This document shows positions 44,862 to 53,039 of a DNA stretch of 64,000 nt, one piece after another. The stretch's first letter is position 1. The number at the start of each line of letters is the position of its first letter. The position numbers and the translations under genes are program-made. The notes below the pieces were generated by a model. That model made no database searches, had not been told where the DNA came from, and saw nothing but the letters and a program-made list of their open reading frames with translations. Source of the stretch: Nocardioidaceae bacterium (lineage in GTDB: Bacteria; Actinomycetota; Actinomycetes; Propionibacteriales; Nocardioidaceae); contig CP076053.1 in the NCBI GenBank assembly GCA_018672315.1, positions 2,281,827 to 2,345,826 of the forward strand, read 5' to 3'.

Positions 44862-45940
44862 CACACCACCGCCCGGGTGTCCGTGGCAGCCCCGGCGGCC
44901 TCGAGCGTGCGCACGAGCTCCCGCTCCAGCTCGGGGAGTTGAGCAGCGACCCGGGCTGCCTCCCGGGCACGCTCGCGGGCCGAGGCCCCATCGCTGCGCG
45001 CCTGGGACGCGACCTCCGCCCAGGTCGCGGCGCAGCGATGGGCGCTGTCGGACACCGCTGAGGCCCCAGGGTCGTCGGTCAGCCGGGCAATGTCGTGCGC
45101 GCCGCGGGCCAGCAGCCTGCGGAAGAGTCCGCCGCCGGTACCTGCTTTTTCGACGAACGCGCTCAGGCCGAGGAGGAGCAGGTGCAGCACGTCGTCGGGG
45201 AAGACTTCGGGCCATCGCGGGAGATCGTCGGCGAACAGGTCGACGGCGGCGAGTCCGGTGGCTCCCACCGCCGTGTCGCTGCCAGAGACGATCGATGGTC
45301 CGTCCGAGGCGGTCATGGCAGCGGCCGCCTGGGCGAATGCGGCACGGCTGGCGAGCGTCAGGTCAGGGAGCTTCTGGGGCCACTCGATGTCGAAGAAGGT
45401 GTGACGCGTCGGGACCGGGAAGCCCTGCGAGGACCGCGCCTTGGCCAGCGCCTCGTAGGGCACCATCTGCACGTCCTCGCGGTCGTTGTCGACGACGTGC
45501 GCGATCTGATGCTTGTCGTCGTATCCGATGACCACGATGTCGTGCCTGCTCATCTGGAGCTGGACCCGGAGGTACGGCAGCTCGGCGATGTCCGCCCACA
45601 CGAGAGCTGGACGGCCACGCTGGATGGAGTCCCGCACCCAAGCCCATCCTTCGCCCGGGTCGTCGGTGGCGAGCACCGAGACCGTTGCCCCGAGGCGCAT
45701 GGGCAGGTCTGTTTCCAGGTCGCCTCCGCGGCCCACGAGGTAGATCGGGGGCATGAGCTCGGTGTCCCTTAGGTAGGCAAGGTCCAAGGAACCGCTCAGT
45801 GCAAAGACCAGCCCTTCGTCAGGAGGGCCCTCCCAGCCGAGTCCTATCCATTCGAGCAGGTCTCGCATCGCGCCGGAGCCGCAGTGACCGCCCAGGCGGT
45901 GGGGGTAGGGGCTGACGATGCGTTGCTGAGAGCTAGCCAT
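44858..45940 (-). CDS. BtrH-like N-terminal domain protein (papain-fold acyltransferase-like) with DUF4872-type C-terminus
   Basis: A 360-residue protein from ATG 45940 (AGGA nine bases upstream; ATG 45949 possible). The N-terminal text HRLGGHCGSGAMRDLLEWIGL places Cys20 in the HCGS box of the BtrH/peptidase-C39-like fold, and FALSGSLDLAYLRD matches the next family block. SRHDIVVIGYDDKHQIAHVVDND supplies His and Asp. The C-terminal half is helical. In butirosin synthesis BtrH transfers an acyl group from carrier protein to the aminoglycoside; no carrier protein or aminoglycoside genes are here. Diverges from a TetR gene that likely controls it. Confidence 0.72.
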   Translation of the reverse strand: MASSQQRIVSPYPHRLGGHCGSGAMRDLLEWIGLGWEGPPDEGLVFALSGSLDLAYLRDTELMPPIYLVGRGGDLETDLPMRLGATVSVLATDDPGEGWAWVRDSIQRGRPALVWADIAELPYLRVQLQMSRHDIVVIGYDDKHQIAHVVDNDREDVQMVPYEALAKARSSQGFPVPTRHTFFDIEWPQKLPDLTLASRAAFAQAAAAMTASDGPSIVSGSDTAVGATGLAAVDLFADDLPRWPEVFPDDVLHLLLLGLSAFVEKAGTGGGLFRRLLARGAHDIARLTDDPGASAVSDSAHRCAATWAEVASQARSDGASARERAREAARVAAQLPELERELVRTLEAAGAATDTRAVVW

Positions 45941-46000
45941 GTACGTCATCCTATAGACAAAAGGTGGGAGTTGTTCGAAAGCGGATGCGGAGTGGCTATC

Positions 46001-46026
46001 TGTCACATGGTTGTTCGAGCGTGACA
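46001..46026. promoter_or_regulatory. Spaced inverted repeat in the TetR / BtrH-like divergent promoter
   Basis: TGTCAC (46001-46006) and GTGACA (46021-46026) face each other over 14 bases. TTGTTCGA occurs twice in the same gap (45971-45978 and 46011-46018). Either may be the binding site of the TetR regulator encoded at 46065; the region between the two starts is 124 bases. Confidence 0.4.
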
Positions 46027-46064
46027 CCGGTCCAGAGAGTGACATTCTGGCTAGTCTGTTCGGT

Positions 46065-46742
46065 GTGGCACGTCCATCGATGCGGGATCGGTACCGCGAG
46101 CACGTCCGAGCCGCGGTTCTCGAGACCGCCCACGACCTGATCGTCGAGCGTGGATGGGAACGAGTCCGCATGGGAGAGATCGCTGACGCCGTCGGCGTCT
46201 CACGTGCTCTCCTGTACAAGGAGTTCAAGGACAAGCCGGGATTGGGCGAGGCCGTCGTGCTCAAGGAGGCGGCGCGATTCATCGACGGAATCGAGGAGGT
46301 GCTGGCCCGTCACCGCGCCGATGCTGGTCGAGGACTCGCAGCTGCCATCGACTTCACGGTGGACGAAGCTGAACGGAGCCCTCTCCTCAGAGCCGTCCTG
46401 ATCTCCAATGGCGAGCTCTCCTCGCAGTCGGCGACCGGAATCCTGCCATTGCTCACCACATCGTCACAGCTGCTCGACCTGGCGACGAGGTCGCTGGCCA
46501 CGTGGGTGACGTCCAACTTCCCGGACCTGGACGCGGAAGAGGTGTCCGACGCGGCAGACGCCCTGGTCCGGCTCACGGTCAGTCACCTGGCGCTCCCTAG
46601 GTGGACGCGTCCGGAGACGTCGCGCAAGATCACCGAGGTGGGACTGAGGTACCTCGGACTATCGGTGACGCCGTTGCCAGACCTCTCTCCCAAGAGCGAG
46701 TACGAGCACCATGTGACAAGTGATCACAGGTCGAAGTCCTGA
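46065..46742 (+). CDS. TetR-family transcriptional regulator
   Basis: A 225-residue repressor-type protein from GTG 46065, seven bases after TAGTCT (ATG 46080 is the alternative). The DNA-binding domain reads VRAAVLETAHDLIVERGWERVRMGEIADAVGVSRALLYKEFKDKPGL, a full TetR helix-turn-helix. The C-terminal domain begins about residue 70 and binds an unknown ligand. It diverges from the BtrH-like / transglutaminase-like pair, the standard layout for a TetR protein and its target. Confidence 0.88.
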   Translation: MARPSMRDRYREHVRAAVLETAHDLIVERGWERVRMGEIADAVGVSRALLYKEFKDKPGLGEAVVLKEAARFIDGIEEVLARHRADAGRGLAAAIDFTVDEAERSPLLRAVLISNGELSSQSATGILPLLTTSSQLLDLATRSLATWVTSNFPDLDAEEVSDAADALVRLTVSHLALPRWTRPETSRKITEVGLRYLGLSVTPLPDLSPKSEYEHHVTSDHRSKS

Positions 46743-46941
46743 CTGACTCCATGTTGGCCTGCACGAACCTGTGTTCCCCGGCCTGCTTGAGGTCGTCCTG
46801 AGTGATGCCGAGGTCCTTCTGGCTCTGAGTTTGGCATGTCTTGGGCCAGTAGCCGTGCTCGTGCAGCCAGTCGACGAACTCCTCCGACGTACGCTCGGCG
46901 CAGTCCAACGGCCGGAGGTCTTGATCTACGTCGCCGGCGTA
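46738..46941 (-). other. Coding-like fragment without clear start
   Basis: The minus strand from about 46935 to 46745 reads TSEEFVDWLHEHGYWPKTCQ, then QSQKDLGITQDDLKQAGEHR and FVQANMES, with natural codon usage and no visible homologue in memory. It overlaps no TetR codons except at its end, starts within the end of the MMPL frame and has no clear start codon. It could be the tail of a deleted gene or a short gene read by an unusual start. Confidence 0.3.
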
Positions 46942-46943
46942 GC

Positions 46944-48386
46944 TCAGGTCGGGGTGCGTACTGGGGTCTGGGTGCGCCCGAGGTCGCCAGCGTCGAGCAT
47001 CGCAACGAGCTTGTCGCCTTCGACGTCGAGGTTTGACAGCAGCCAGTCCAGCCAGCGGGGAAGCCACCAGGCGCGGTCTGCGAGCAGGTCCATCAGTGCC
47101 GGCATGAGCGTCATCCGGACCAGGAACGCGTCGAGCGCGATGCCGATCGCGAGAGCGAAGCCGACCTGTTTGATCATGATGTCGTGGCTGAAGATGAACC
47201 CGGAGAACACCGAGATCATGATGACTGCGGCGGCCACCACGACGCGGCTGGCCTGGTCGAAGCCGTGCACGACGCTGGCGCGTCCGCGGATGCCGTGCAC
47301 GTGCGCCTCCCGCATCGAGGAGACCAAGAAGACCTGGTAGTCCATCGCGAGCCCGTACAGGATGCCGGTGACCATGATCGGCATGAAGCTCATCAAGGGG
47401 CCGCCGGTGTCGAAGCCAAAGAACGTGCTGAGCCATCCCCACTGGAACACTGCGGTGGTGGCACCGAAGGTCGCCAGGATGCTGAGTAGGAATCCGGGGG
47501 TCGCGATCAGAGGCACGAGCGCGGAGCGGAACACGACCAGCAAGATGATCAGGGACAGCCCGATGATGATGGTGAGGTAGATCGGGAGAACCTCGGCGAG
47601 CTTGTCGGACATGTCGATGCCGATCGCGGTGAACCCGGTGACACCCAGCGTGACGTCGTTCGACGTCGCGACCGGGTTTCCGGGGTCCCGGAGCTGGTTC
47701 ACCAGGTCGGCGGTGGCCTGGTCGCCCGGGCCGGAGGTTGGGATGACGCTGAACACCGCGAGGTTCCCGGCGTCGTTCACGCCGACCGGGGCCGCCATGA
47801 CGACGTCGTCGCTTTGCTGCAGGTCGTTGATCAGGGCGCCGGTGAGCTCAGGGGTGAGGGGGCTGGCAGCTTCGGGTTGCGCGGTGACGAGGAGGGGGCC
47901 GTTGAAGCCTTCGCCGAACCCGCGGGTGACGGCTTCGTAGCTCTGCCGGGCGGGGGTATCCGTGTTCGCGGTCGCGCGGCTGGGGATGCCGAGGTTCATG
48001 TCGGCGGCCGGGATCGCGGTCAGGCCGAGCACCGCGACCACTCCGATGAGGACCGGCCACCGGAACCGGAGCGTGGCCTTGATCCAGTGGTCGGCGACGG
48101 TGTGCTGCTCGTCCTCGACCTAGGTGCGGCGCTTGGTCCGCGCGGAGTCCGAGCAGATCCGCTCCCCGATCAGCCCGAGCAAGGCGGGGAGCAGGGTCAG
48201 CGCGATCAGCACGGCGAGCCCGACGGTGGTGGCCGCGACCAGGGCCATGGTGGTCAGGGTGCCGATACCGATCACGCTCAGGGCGGTGAGGGCGACGAGC
48301 ACGGTGAGCCCGGCAAAGAACACCGCGCTGCCCGCGGTTCCCACGGCCCGGCCCGCAGCCTCGGCGGCGCTGAGCCTCTGGGTCGA
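46944..48386 (-). pseudogene. MMPL-family RND transporter, N-terminus lost and in-frame stop
   Basis: The remaining frame holds TM helices and loops of an MmpL/YdfJ-like exporter: ALSVIGIGTLTTMALVAATTVGLAVLIALTLLPALLGL before an in-frame TAG (48120-48122), then VVAVLGLTAIPAADMNLGIPS, PIYLTIIIGLSLIILLVVFRSALVPLIAT, FMPIMVTGILYGLAMDYQVFLVSSMREAHVHG (with the conserved G-x-x-x-D-Y) and GFALAIGIALDAFLVRMTLMPALM. The first roughly 250 residues are missing at the IS256 copy 2 border. Both defects make it non-functional. Its repressor probably was the TetR protein at 50493. Confidence 0.85.
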
Positions 48387-49921
48387 GGGGGTGTCAGATG
48401 GTCTGTGTAAGGGGGTGGTCGTGAAGGAGAACGAAGATGACTGCTGTGAGCACCGAGAACCACGCCGACCACAACACCGAGACCAGCGCTGAGGAAGGCG
48501 CTCGATCCGGGCGCGGGCACACCGCTGCTCGTCGTGCGGCACGGGCCCAGATGCCGGGCTACAAGGCCGCGGCCGAGCTCGCTGAGTCCGGCGCGCTGGA
48601 CGGGCTGTTCGCCCAGATCGACGCCGGTGAGATCGACCTGACCGGCGACGGCGGGTTCATCCCGGCGCTGATCAAGCACGCCCTCGAACGCGGCCTGGGG
48701 GCAGAGCTGACCGATCACTTGGGCTACGAGCGCGGCGCGCCTGACGCGGCCGCGTATCCGAACTCCCGCAACGGCACGACCCCGAAGACGGTCGCGACCC
48801 AGGCCGGTGAAGTGAATCTCGAGGTCCCTCGGGACCGCCAGGGCACGTTCACGCCACGGCTGGTGCCCAAGGGTGAGCGGCGGCTCGGCGGCCTGGACGA
48901 GATGATCATCAGCCTCTACGCCGGCGGGATGACCGTCCGCGACATCTCCCACCACCTCGCCGCGACGCTGGGCACCGAGCTCTCGCACGAGGCGATCAGC
49001 AACATCACCGACGAGATCCTCGACGCGGTCGGGGAGTGGCAGGCCCGCCCACTGGAGCCGCTGTATCCGGTGATCTACCTCGACGCGATCGTGGTGAAGG
49101 TCCGCGACGGCTCGCACGTGGTCAACAAGTCCGCCCATATCGCGGTCGGCGTGGACATGGACGGCGTCAAGCACGTGCTCGGGATCTGGGTCCAGGCCCA
49201 CGAGGGCGCGAAGTTCTGGGCGGGCGTGTGCGCCGACCTCGCCAACCGCGGGATCCGCGACGTGCTCATCGTGTGCTGCGACGGGCTGATCGGACTGCCC
49301 GAGGCGATCGAGGCGACCTGGCCGGCCGCGACGGTGCAGACCTGCGTGGTCCACTTGATCCGTGCCGCGATGCGGTTCGTGGGCTATGGCGACCGCAAGG
49401 CCGTCGCGGCCGCACTGAAGCCGATCTACACCGCTTCCAGCGCCGCAGCGGCCCGTGATGAGCTCGATGCGTTCAAGACCTCGAAGTGGGGTGTGAAGTA
49501 CCCCCACACCGTCGCGACGTGGGAGGCGGCCTGGGAGCGGTTCACCCCGTTCCTGGGCTTTCCGCCCGAGCTGCGGCGCGTCATCTACACCACCAACAGC
49601 ATCGAGTCGCTGAACTACCAGCTCCGCAAGGTCACCAAGAACCGTGGCCACTTCCCGTCTGAGGACGCGGTCGTGAAGCTGCTGTGGCTGGCGATCTGCA
49701 ACATTGAGGACAAACGAGCCCGTGAACGCGAGCGCGACCGGGGCAAGCCCTCCGCGGAACGAAAGGCTGCCGGCCGGCTCGTCGAGGGCCAGGTCGTCAC
49801 GAACTGGAAGCAGGCCCTGGCCCAGCTCGCGATCAACTACCCCGACCGCATCAATCCCCACCTGTAAGCCCTCCGAGGCCGAAAGAATCCATCTCACTTA
49901 CACAGACAACTTGACACGCTC
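48387..49921 (+). mobile_element. IS256-family insertion sequence, copy 2 (no target duplication)
   Basis: Same 1535-bp length and same terminal repeats as copy 1. The flanks are TGGGTCGA on the left and AGGTCGAG on the right, so no 8-bp duplication is present, only a GGTCGA offset by one base. The left flank is the middle of an MMPL gene and the right flank the 3' end of a tetR gene, so an adjacent deletion followed insertion. Confidence 0.93.
48437..49867 (+). CDS. IS256-family (mutator type) transposase, copy 2
   Basis: Encodes the same 476-residue DDE transposase as the gene at 32585-34015, with no residue difference seen. Both are full length with their own GAAGGAG ribosome site, so either could move both copies. 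Identity of two copies about 16 kb apart points to recent transposition or gene conversion and gives a substrate for homologous recombination that would delete the segment between them. Confidence 0.96.
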   Translation: MTAVSTENHADHNTETSAEEGARSGRGHTAARRAARAQMPGYKAAAELAESGALDGLFAQIDAGEIDLTGDGGFIPALIKHALERGLGAELTDHLGYERGAPDAAAYPNSRNGTTPKTVATQAGEVNLEVPRDRQGTFTPRLVPKGERRLGGLDEMIISLYAGGMTVRDISHHLAATLGTELSHEAISNITDEILDAVGEWQARPLEPLYPVIYLDAIVVKVRDGSHVVNKSAHIAVGVDMDGVKHVLGIWVQAHEGAKFWAGVCADLANRGIRDVLIVCCDGLIGLPEAIEATWPAATVQTCVVHLIRAAMRFVGYGDRKAVAAALKPIYTASSAAAARDELDAFKTSKWGVKYPHTVATWEAAWERFTPFLGFPPELRRVIYTTNSIESLNYQLRKVTKNRGHFPSEDAVVKLLWLAICNIEDKRARERERDRGKPSAERKAAGRLVEGQVVTNWKQALAQLAINYPDRINPHL

Positions 49922-50493
49922 AGGTCGAGGAACCCCTGGTAGTCCATCGCTCCGGGTGCCTCGTCGCCGCTACCCAGCTGGACCTCGACCTGGCCCTCGA
50001 GTGCGGCCATCGCCGCACCGTAGACAGAACCGAATAGCAGCGGGACGTACAGGCCGGGGTAGCGGTCACCGGCGACCTCGCGCAGCAGCTCCTGCGCCGA
50101 GCGCCGCATCCGGTCCTGGACCTCGAGCACATATGGCCGCAGCGTCGGATGCCGCCGCGCGAGGGCCATCAGCTCGCGCATCGTCGCCAGCGTGTCGGTG
50201 GTGAACTGCTCGCGCATCACCGCCTGCAGCGCGTCCAGCAGCGTCACCTGGTCGGGGAGCTTTCCCAGCGCCGCGGAGGCGTCGTCGACTCCGGCGAGCA
50301 CCACCGAAACGACAGCCTCTTCCTTGCAGGAGTAGTGGTTCGCGAACGTCCGCCGAGCGAACCCCGCTCGTTGCACGACATCGTCGGTGCCGAAGCCGTC
50401 GAGGCCGCGCTCCAGGGCGAGGTCGTAGGCGGCGCGAGCCATGGCTTGGCCGGTCGCCTGCCGCTTCTGTTCCCGCAGACCTCGAGTCGTCAT
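49894..50493 (-). CDS. TetR-family regulator with C-terminus replaced by IS256 sequence
   Basis: A 199-residue protein from ATG 50493: MTTRGLREQKRQATGQAMARAA starts the DNA-binding domain, and DDVVQRAGFARRTFANHYSCKEEAVV is the helix-turn-helix. The ligand domain is present to YQGFLDL, after which the last residues (SVSSCLCK) are read from the IS256 right end, so the natural C-terminus is lost. It may still fold. A perfect 17-bp palindrome lies 21 bases upstream of its start, its likely operator; the MMPL gene beyond the insertion was its probable target. Confidence 0.85.
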   Translation of the reverse strand: MTTRGLREQKRQATGQAMARAAYDLALERGLDGFGTDDVVQRAGFARRTFANHYSCKEEAVVSVVLAGVDDASAALGKLPDQVTLLDALQAVMREQFTTDTLATMRELMALARRHPTLRPYVLEVQDRMRRSAQELLREVAGDRYPGLYVPLLFGSVYGAAMAALEGQVEVQLGSGDEAPGAMDYQGFLDLSVSSCLCK

Positions 50494-50513
50494 CGGCCCG
50501 AGAGTAGCCCCAA

Positions 50514-50549
50514 CAGTGCCCGATGGGCAAAGTTGCCCATCGGGCACTG
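50514..50549. promoter_or_regulatory. Perfect 17-bp inverted repeat, operator of the TetR gene
   Basis: CAGTGCCCGATGGGCAA (50514-50530) is followed by AG and by its exact complement TTGCCCATCGGGCACTG (50533-50549). The site lies just upstream of the TetR start at 50493, where autoregulatory operators of this family are found. The core TGGGCAA-AG-TTGCCCA is an ideal TetR-dimer site. Confidence 0.75.
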
Positions 50550-50608
50550 GGGCCTCTCCGTGCTCGGACGGTTCCCCCGTGACCGAACGGCCGGATCAGG
50601 ACCGGATG

Positions 50609-50887
50609 TCAGGATTCGGAACGGTGCGTGGTGCCTGCGCCGAGGAACACCTCGATCTCGCGGATGCCTCGCGCGGCTTCCCGTTCCACGGCGCCCTGGG
50701 TGTGGCCATGTCTCCGCGGTGGACCGGTGCGCTGCCACTCACGGTAGGCCTGCATCGCCACGACACCTCCGCACCAGCAGGCGCCCACGGCGATCAGCCC
50801 ACCGACACACACCCAACCCAGGTAGCGCAGGACGTCTCCGACCACGCCCCAGATCGGCTCTGACCATCGTGGATCCAGGTACGGCAT
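50609..50887 (-). CDS. Small membrane protein, one or two TM helices
   Basis: A 92-residue frame from ATG 50887. A hydrophobic stretch VVGDVLRYLGWVCVGGLIAVGACWCGGVVAMQAY covers about residues 15-48, and the C-terminus is basic and polar (REWQRTGPPRRHGHTQGAVE). No homologue is recognised. It diverges from the TetR gene at 50993 over a gap that carries the ATGCATGCGTGCATGTA palindrome, so it may be regulated by that TetR protein. Confidence 0.5.
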   Translation of the reverse strand: MPYLDPRWSEPIWGVVGDVLRYLGWVCVGGLIAVGACWCGGVVAMQAYREWQRTGPPRRHGHTQGAVEREAARGIREIEVFLGAGTTHRSES

Positions 50888-50962
50888 GGCAACCCCTCCA
50901 CCGAGCGGCCCACCAGGGCCGGTGCTGCCGACTCCACCGACCGCCCACGTCAGCAGAATAAA

Positions 50963-50978
50963 TGCATGCGTGCATGTA
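50963..50978. promoter_or_regulatory. Palindromic TetR operator candidate, site 1
   Basis: TGCATGCGTGCATGTA (50963-50978) is an alternating purine-pyrimidine near-palindrome 14 bases before the TetR ATG at 50993, overlapping where the promoter must be (TAAGGT at 50981). A near-identical site occurs at 52912. Confidence 0.6.
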
Positions 50979-50992
50979 GGTAAGGTGTCGCC

Positions 50993-51613
50993 ATGGCCGA
51001 TCACGCGTCTCGCCAGGAGGAGCGGTCCGCGGCAACCCGGCGAGCGCTGCTCGACGCCACCATCGCCTGCCTTGTTGAAGAGGGATACGGCGGCACCACT
51101 GGGCCCGCGGTGGCGAAGCGGGCGGGGCTGTCCCGGGGGGCGCAGCTGCATCACTTCGGCACCCGGGACCAGATGGTCGTTGCCGCGGTCGAGCACCTGG
51201 CTCAGATGCGTCTGGCTGCGGTGCGTTCCCGGTTGCAGGAGATCGAGAACCAGTCGGCCGACGACCCCGGCGTGGCACAACCGGTGGCACGGGCGGCGTT
51301 GGAGCTGCTGGCCGGCGCCCTGTCCGGGCCGCTGTACGCGGCGACACTGGAGCTGTGGGTCGCTGCCCGAGCCAACGTCGAGCTCCGCGAGGAGCTGGTG
51401 CCGGCCGAGCACCGGGTCCGCGCCGAGCTCTGGGAGGTGTGCCGCCGGTACGTGACCGAGGACCCGGTCGAGATCCAGCTGACGTTGGACGTGCTGCTCG
51501 GTCAAGGCGTCAGCGGCATGTTCCACGCCGACCGTGCCGAGTCGCACCGCAGAGCCCTGGACCGCTGGGAGCGGCTGCTGGTCGACAGGTCGACGTCGGC
51601 GCGCCCGTGCTGA
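50993..51613 (+). CDS. TetR-family transcriptional regulator
   Basis: A 206-residue protein. ATG 50993 is six bases after TAAGGT and has no ribosome site. The DNA-binding domain reads SAATRRALLDATIACLVEEGYGGTTGPAVAKRAGLSRGAQLHHFGTRDQMV. The C-terminal domain (LTLDVLLGQGVSGMFHADRAE at the end) is intact. Its own promoter carries TGCATGCGTGCATGTA and a near copy lies before the hotdog thioesterase gene at 52768, which makes that gene a likely target together with the membrane proteins on either side. Confidence 0.88.
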   Translation: MADHASRQEERSAATRRALLDATIACLVEEGYGGTTGPAVAKRAGLSRGAQLHHFGTRDQMVVAAVEHLAQMRLAAVRSRLQEIENQSADDPGVAQPVARAALELLAGALSGPLYAATLELWVAARANVELREELVPAEHRVRAELWEVCRRYVTEDPVEIQLTLDVLLGQGVSGMFHADRAESHRRALDRWERLLVDRSTSARPC

Positions 51614-51680
51614 CCGCCACCCTTTGCCGAGACGAGTTCGGGCGGACGCCGCAGGTCGCCCGGTCGCGCAGGAGACGATC

Positions 51681-52223
51681 GTGAGCCAGCGGCTGTGGAC
51701 CCGGGCCGGCGTGGTGGCCGTGGCCGGGCACCTGGGCTACGAGTTGCTGGCCGGCGTGAGCGTTCCGATGGCCTCTCGGCTCGGGATCAAGACAGCCGTG
51801 ACCGGGTATGCGGCCGCTACGGCGGCGCTGTACCACGCGGCCGGCCATGTCCCGCCGTCGCGCGGGCATCGACGGTTCGCGGTGCTGAACGCGTTGTTCG
51901 CCTCCGCGGTGATCTCGCACTTCACCTCCTGGCCGCGGACCACTCGAGCGGGGCTGCCGTGGCTGACCGAGTGCGAAGGGCTCACCGGCGAGGTCATCGG
52001 CCCGTACAACCTGCTGCTGCACGGCTCGGCCGGCGCCGCCGTGGGTGGAGTCGTCGAGAACCGCCGCGGCTGGCCGTGGTTCGTCACCACGGTGGCCGTC
52101 GTGGTGCCGCTGCTTCGGCGTGAGACCGACCGGGAGTTTCAGCGGCTGCTCGCCCAAGCAGCTCGGACGCCGCGATGGTGGAACCGGCGCCTCGCCTCAC
52201 GCGCCCATGCGCCTGTCACGTGA
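51681..52223 (+). CDS. Membrane protein of unknown function
   Basis: A 180-residue protein from GTG 51681, which follows AGGAG by seven bases. Hydrophobic segments are GVVAVAGHLGYELLAGVSVPM, TAVTGYAAATAALYHAAGHV, RFAVLNALFASAVISHFTSWP and WFVTTVAVVVPLL. The motif GPYNLLLHGSAGAAVGG is reminiscent of actinobacterial hypothetical proteins but I cannot name the family. It lies 67 bases after the TetR gene on the same strand and may be co-transcribed. Confidence 0.6.
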   Translation: MSQRLWTRAGVVAVAGHLGYELLAGVSVPMASRLGIKTAVTGYAAATAALYHAAGHVPPSRGHRRFAVLNALFASAVISHFTSWPRTTRAGLPWLTECEGLTGEVIGPYNLLLHGSAGAAVGGVVENRRGWPWFVTTVAVVVPLLRRETDREFQRLLAQAARTPRWWNRRLASRAHAPVT

Positions 52224-52285
52224 GCGTGCCCGGGGAGCCCATCCCGTGGGCCTGGCCGCGACCTCGCCGTGCGGCGACAGGGTCG

Positions 52286-52768
52286 CTAGTCGAGCTGGAA
52301 GTGGTCGACGTCCACTCGCACGAACACCGCGGTGGAGGTGACCGCCGGACGCCCGGAGTCCGCCTCGGACATCGTCGCTTCCACGAAGAGCTTGCGGCCC
52401 TCGGCGTGCAGGATCGCACCCCGGAGCTCGTACTCGACCCCCAGCAGTACCGGGCGGAGGTAGTCGACCACGAGGTTCCGGGTCACTGCTGGTCCGTCGG
52501 TCAGGTAGAGAAGGAACCCGTAGAAGTCGTCGAGCACTGTTGCCACGGCACCACCGTGCGCGATGCCAGGCGCTCCGACATGCCGGGCATCGAAGGTGTG
52601 GCGCGCGGTGACGCCTTCCCCGTCTCGGTACACCCGGAGATGGTGGCCGTGCGGGTTCTGCGGCCCGCATCCCAGGCAGGCAGGGTGGTGAGCCGGCAGC
52701 AGTGACCCGTCTGGATGCGGCCGGAACTTCTCCGCCCACGTCGAGATCAAGTCCTGGAGGTTGGTCAT
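52286..52768 (-). CDS. PaaI-like hotdog thioesterase
   Basis: A 160-residue acyl-CoA thioesterase-type protein from ATG 52768. LPAHHPACLGCGPQNPHGHHLRV is the Cys-containing N-terminal motif, GIAHGGAVATVLDDFYGFLLYL the hotdog helix with the HGG signature, and VVDYLRPVLLGVEYELRGAILHAEGRKLFVEATM the sheet. The start is preceded by about 150 bases that hold a palindrome almost the same as the one in front of the TetR gene at 50993, so repression by that TetR protein is likely. Confidence 0.85.
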   Translation of the reverse strand: MTNLQDLISTWAEKFRPHPDGSLLPAHHPACLGCGPQNPHGHHLRVYRDGEGVTARHTFDARHVGAPGIAHGGAVATVLDDFYGFLLYLTDGPAVTRNLVVDYLRPVLLGVEYELRGAILHAEGRKLFVEATMSEADSGRPAVTSTAVFVRVDVDHFQLD

Positions 52769-52911
52769 GGGGTGTGTTCCTCTGAGCGAGCTGGTGCGGA
52801 CCTGCCGGCACATCGTGGCTGTCACCGGTGCGCGCTCTGGCCCGCGGCGCGGACTCGATCGCGTGCTCCCCCGGGCCGACATCGTGCGGAGGACCGAGGC
52901 ACCAGTGAGCA

Positions 52912-52928
52912 TACATGCGTGCACGTAT
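52912..52928. promoter_or_regulatory. Palindromic TetR operator candidate, site 2
   Basis: TACATGCGTGCACGTAT (52912-52928) shares CATGCGTGCA and the flanking T and GTA positions with the site at 50963. It lies upstream of the hotdog thioesterase start (52768, minus strand), at about -145, and could be its operator. Confidence 0.5.
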
Positions 52929-53039
52929 GTCGCTGACCGGGTCGCCTCCGCTCCGGTGGCATCGGTGCCACCGCGGTGATCTGGTCATGCCACCGGAGTC
53001 AGCGCAGGTGGCCGATGAGTGCCCAGTCGCTCCCGTGGC

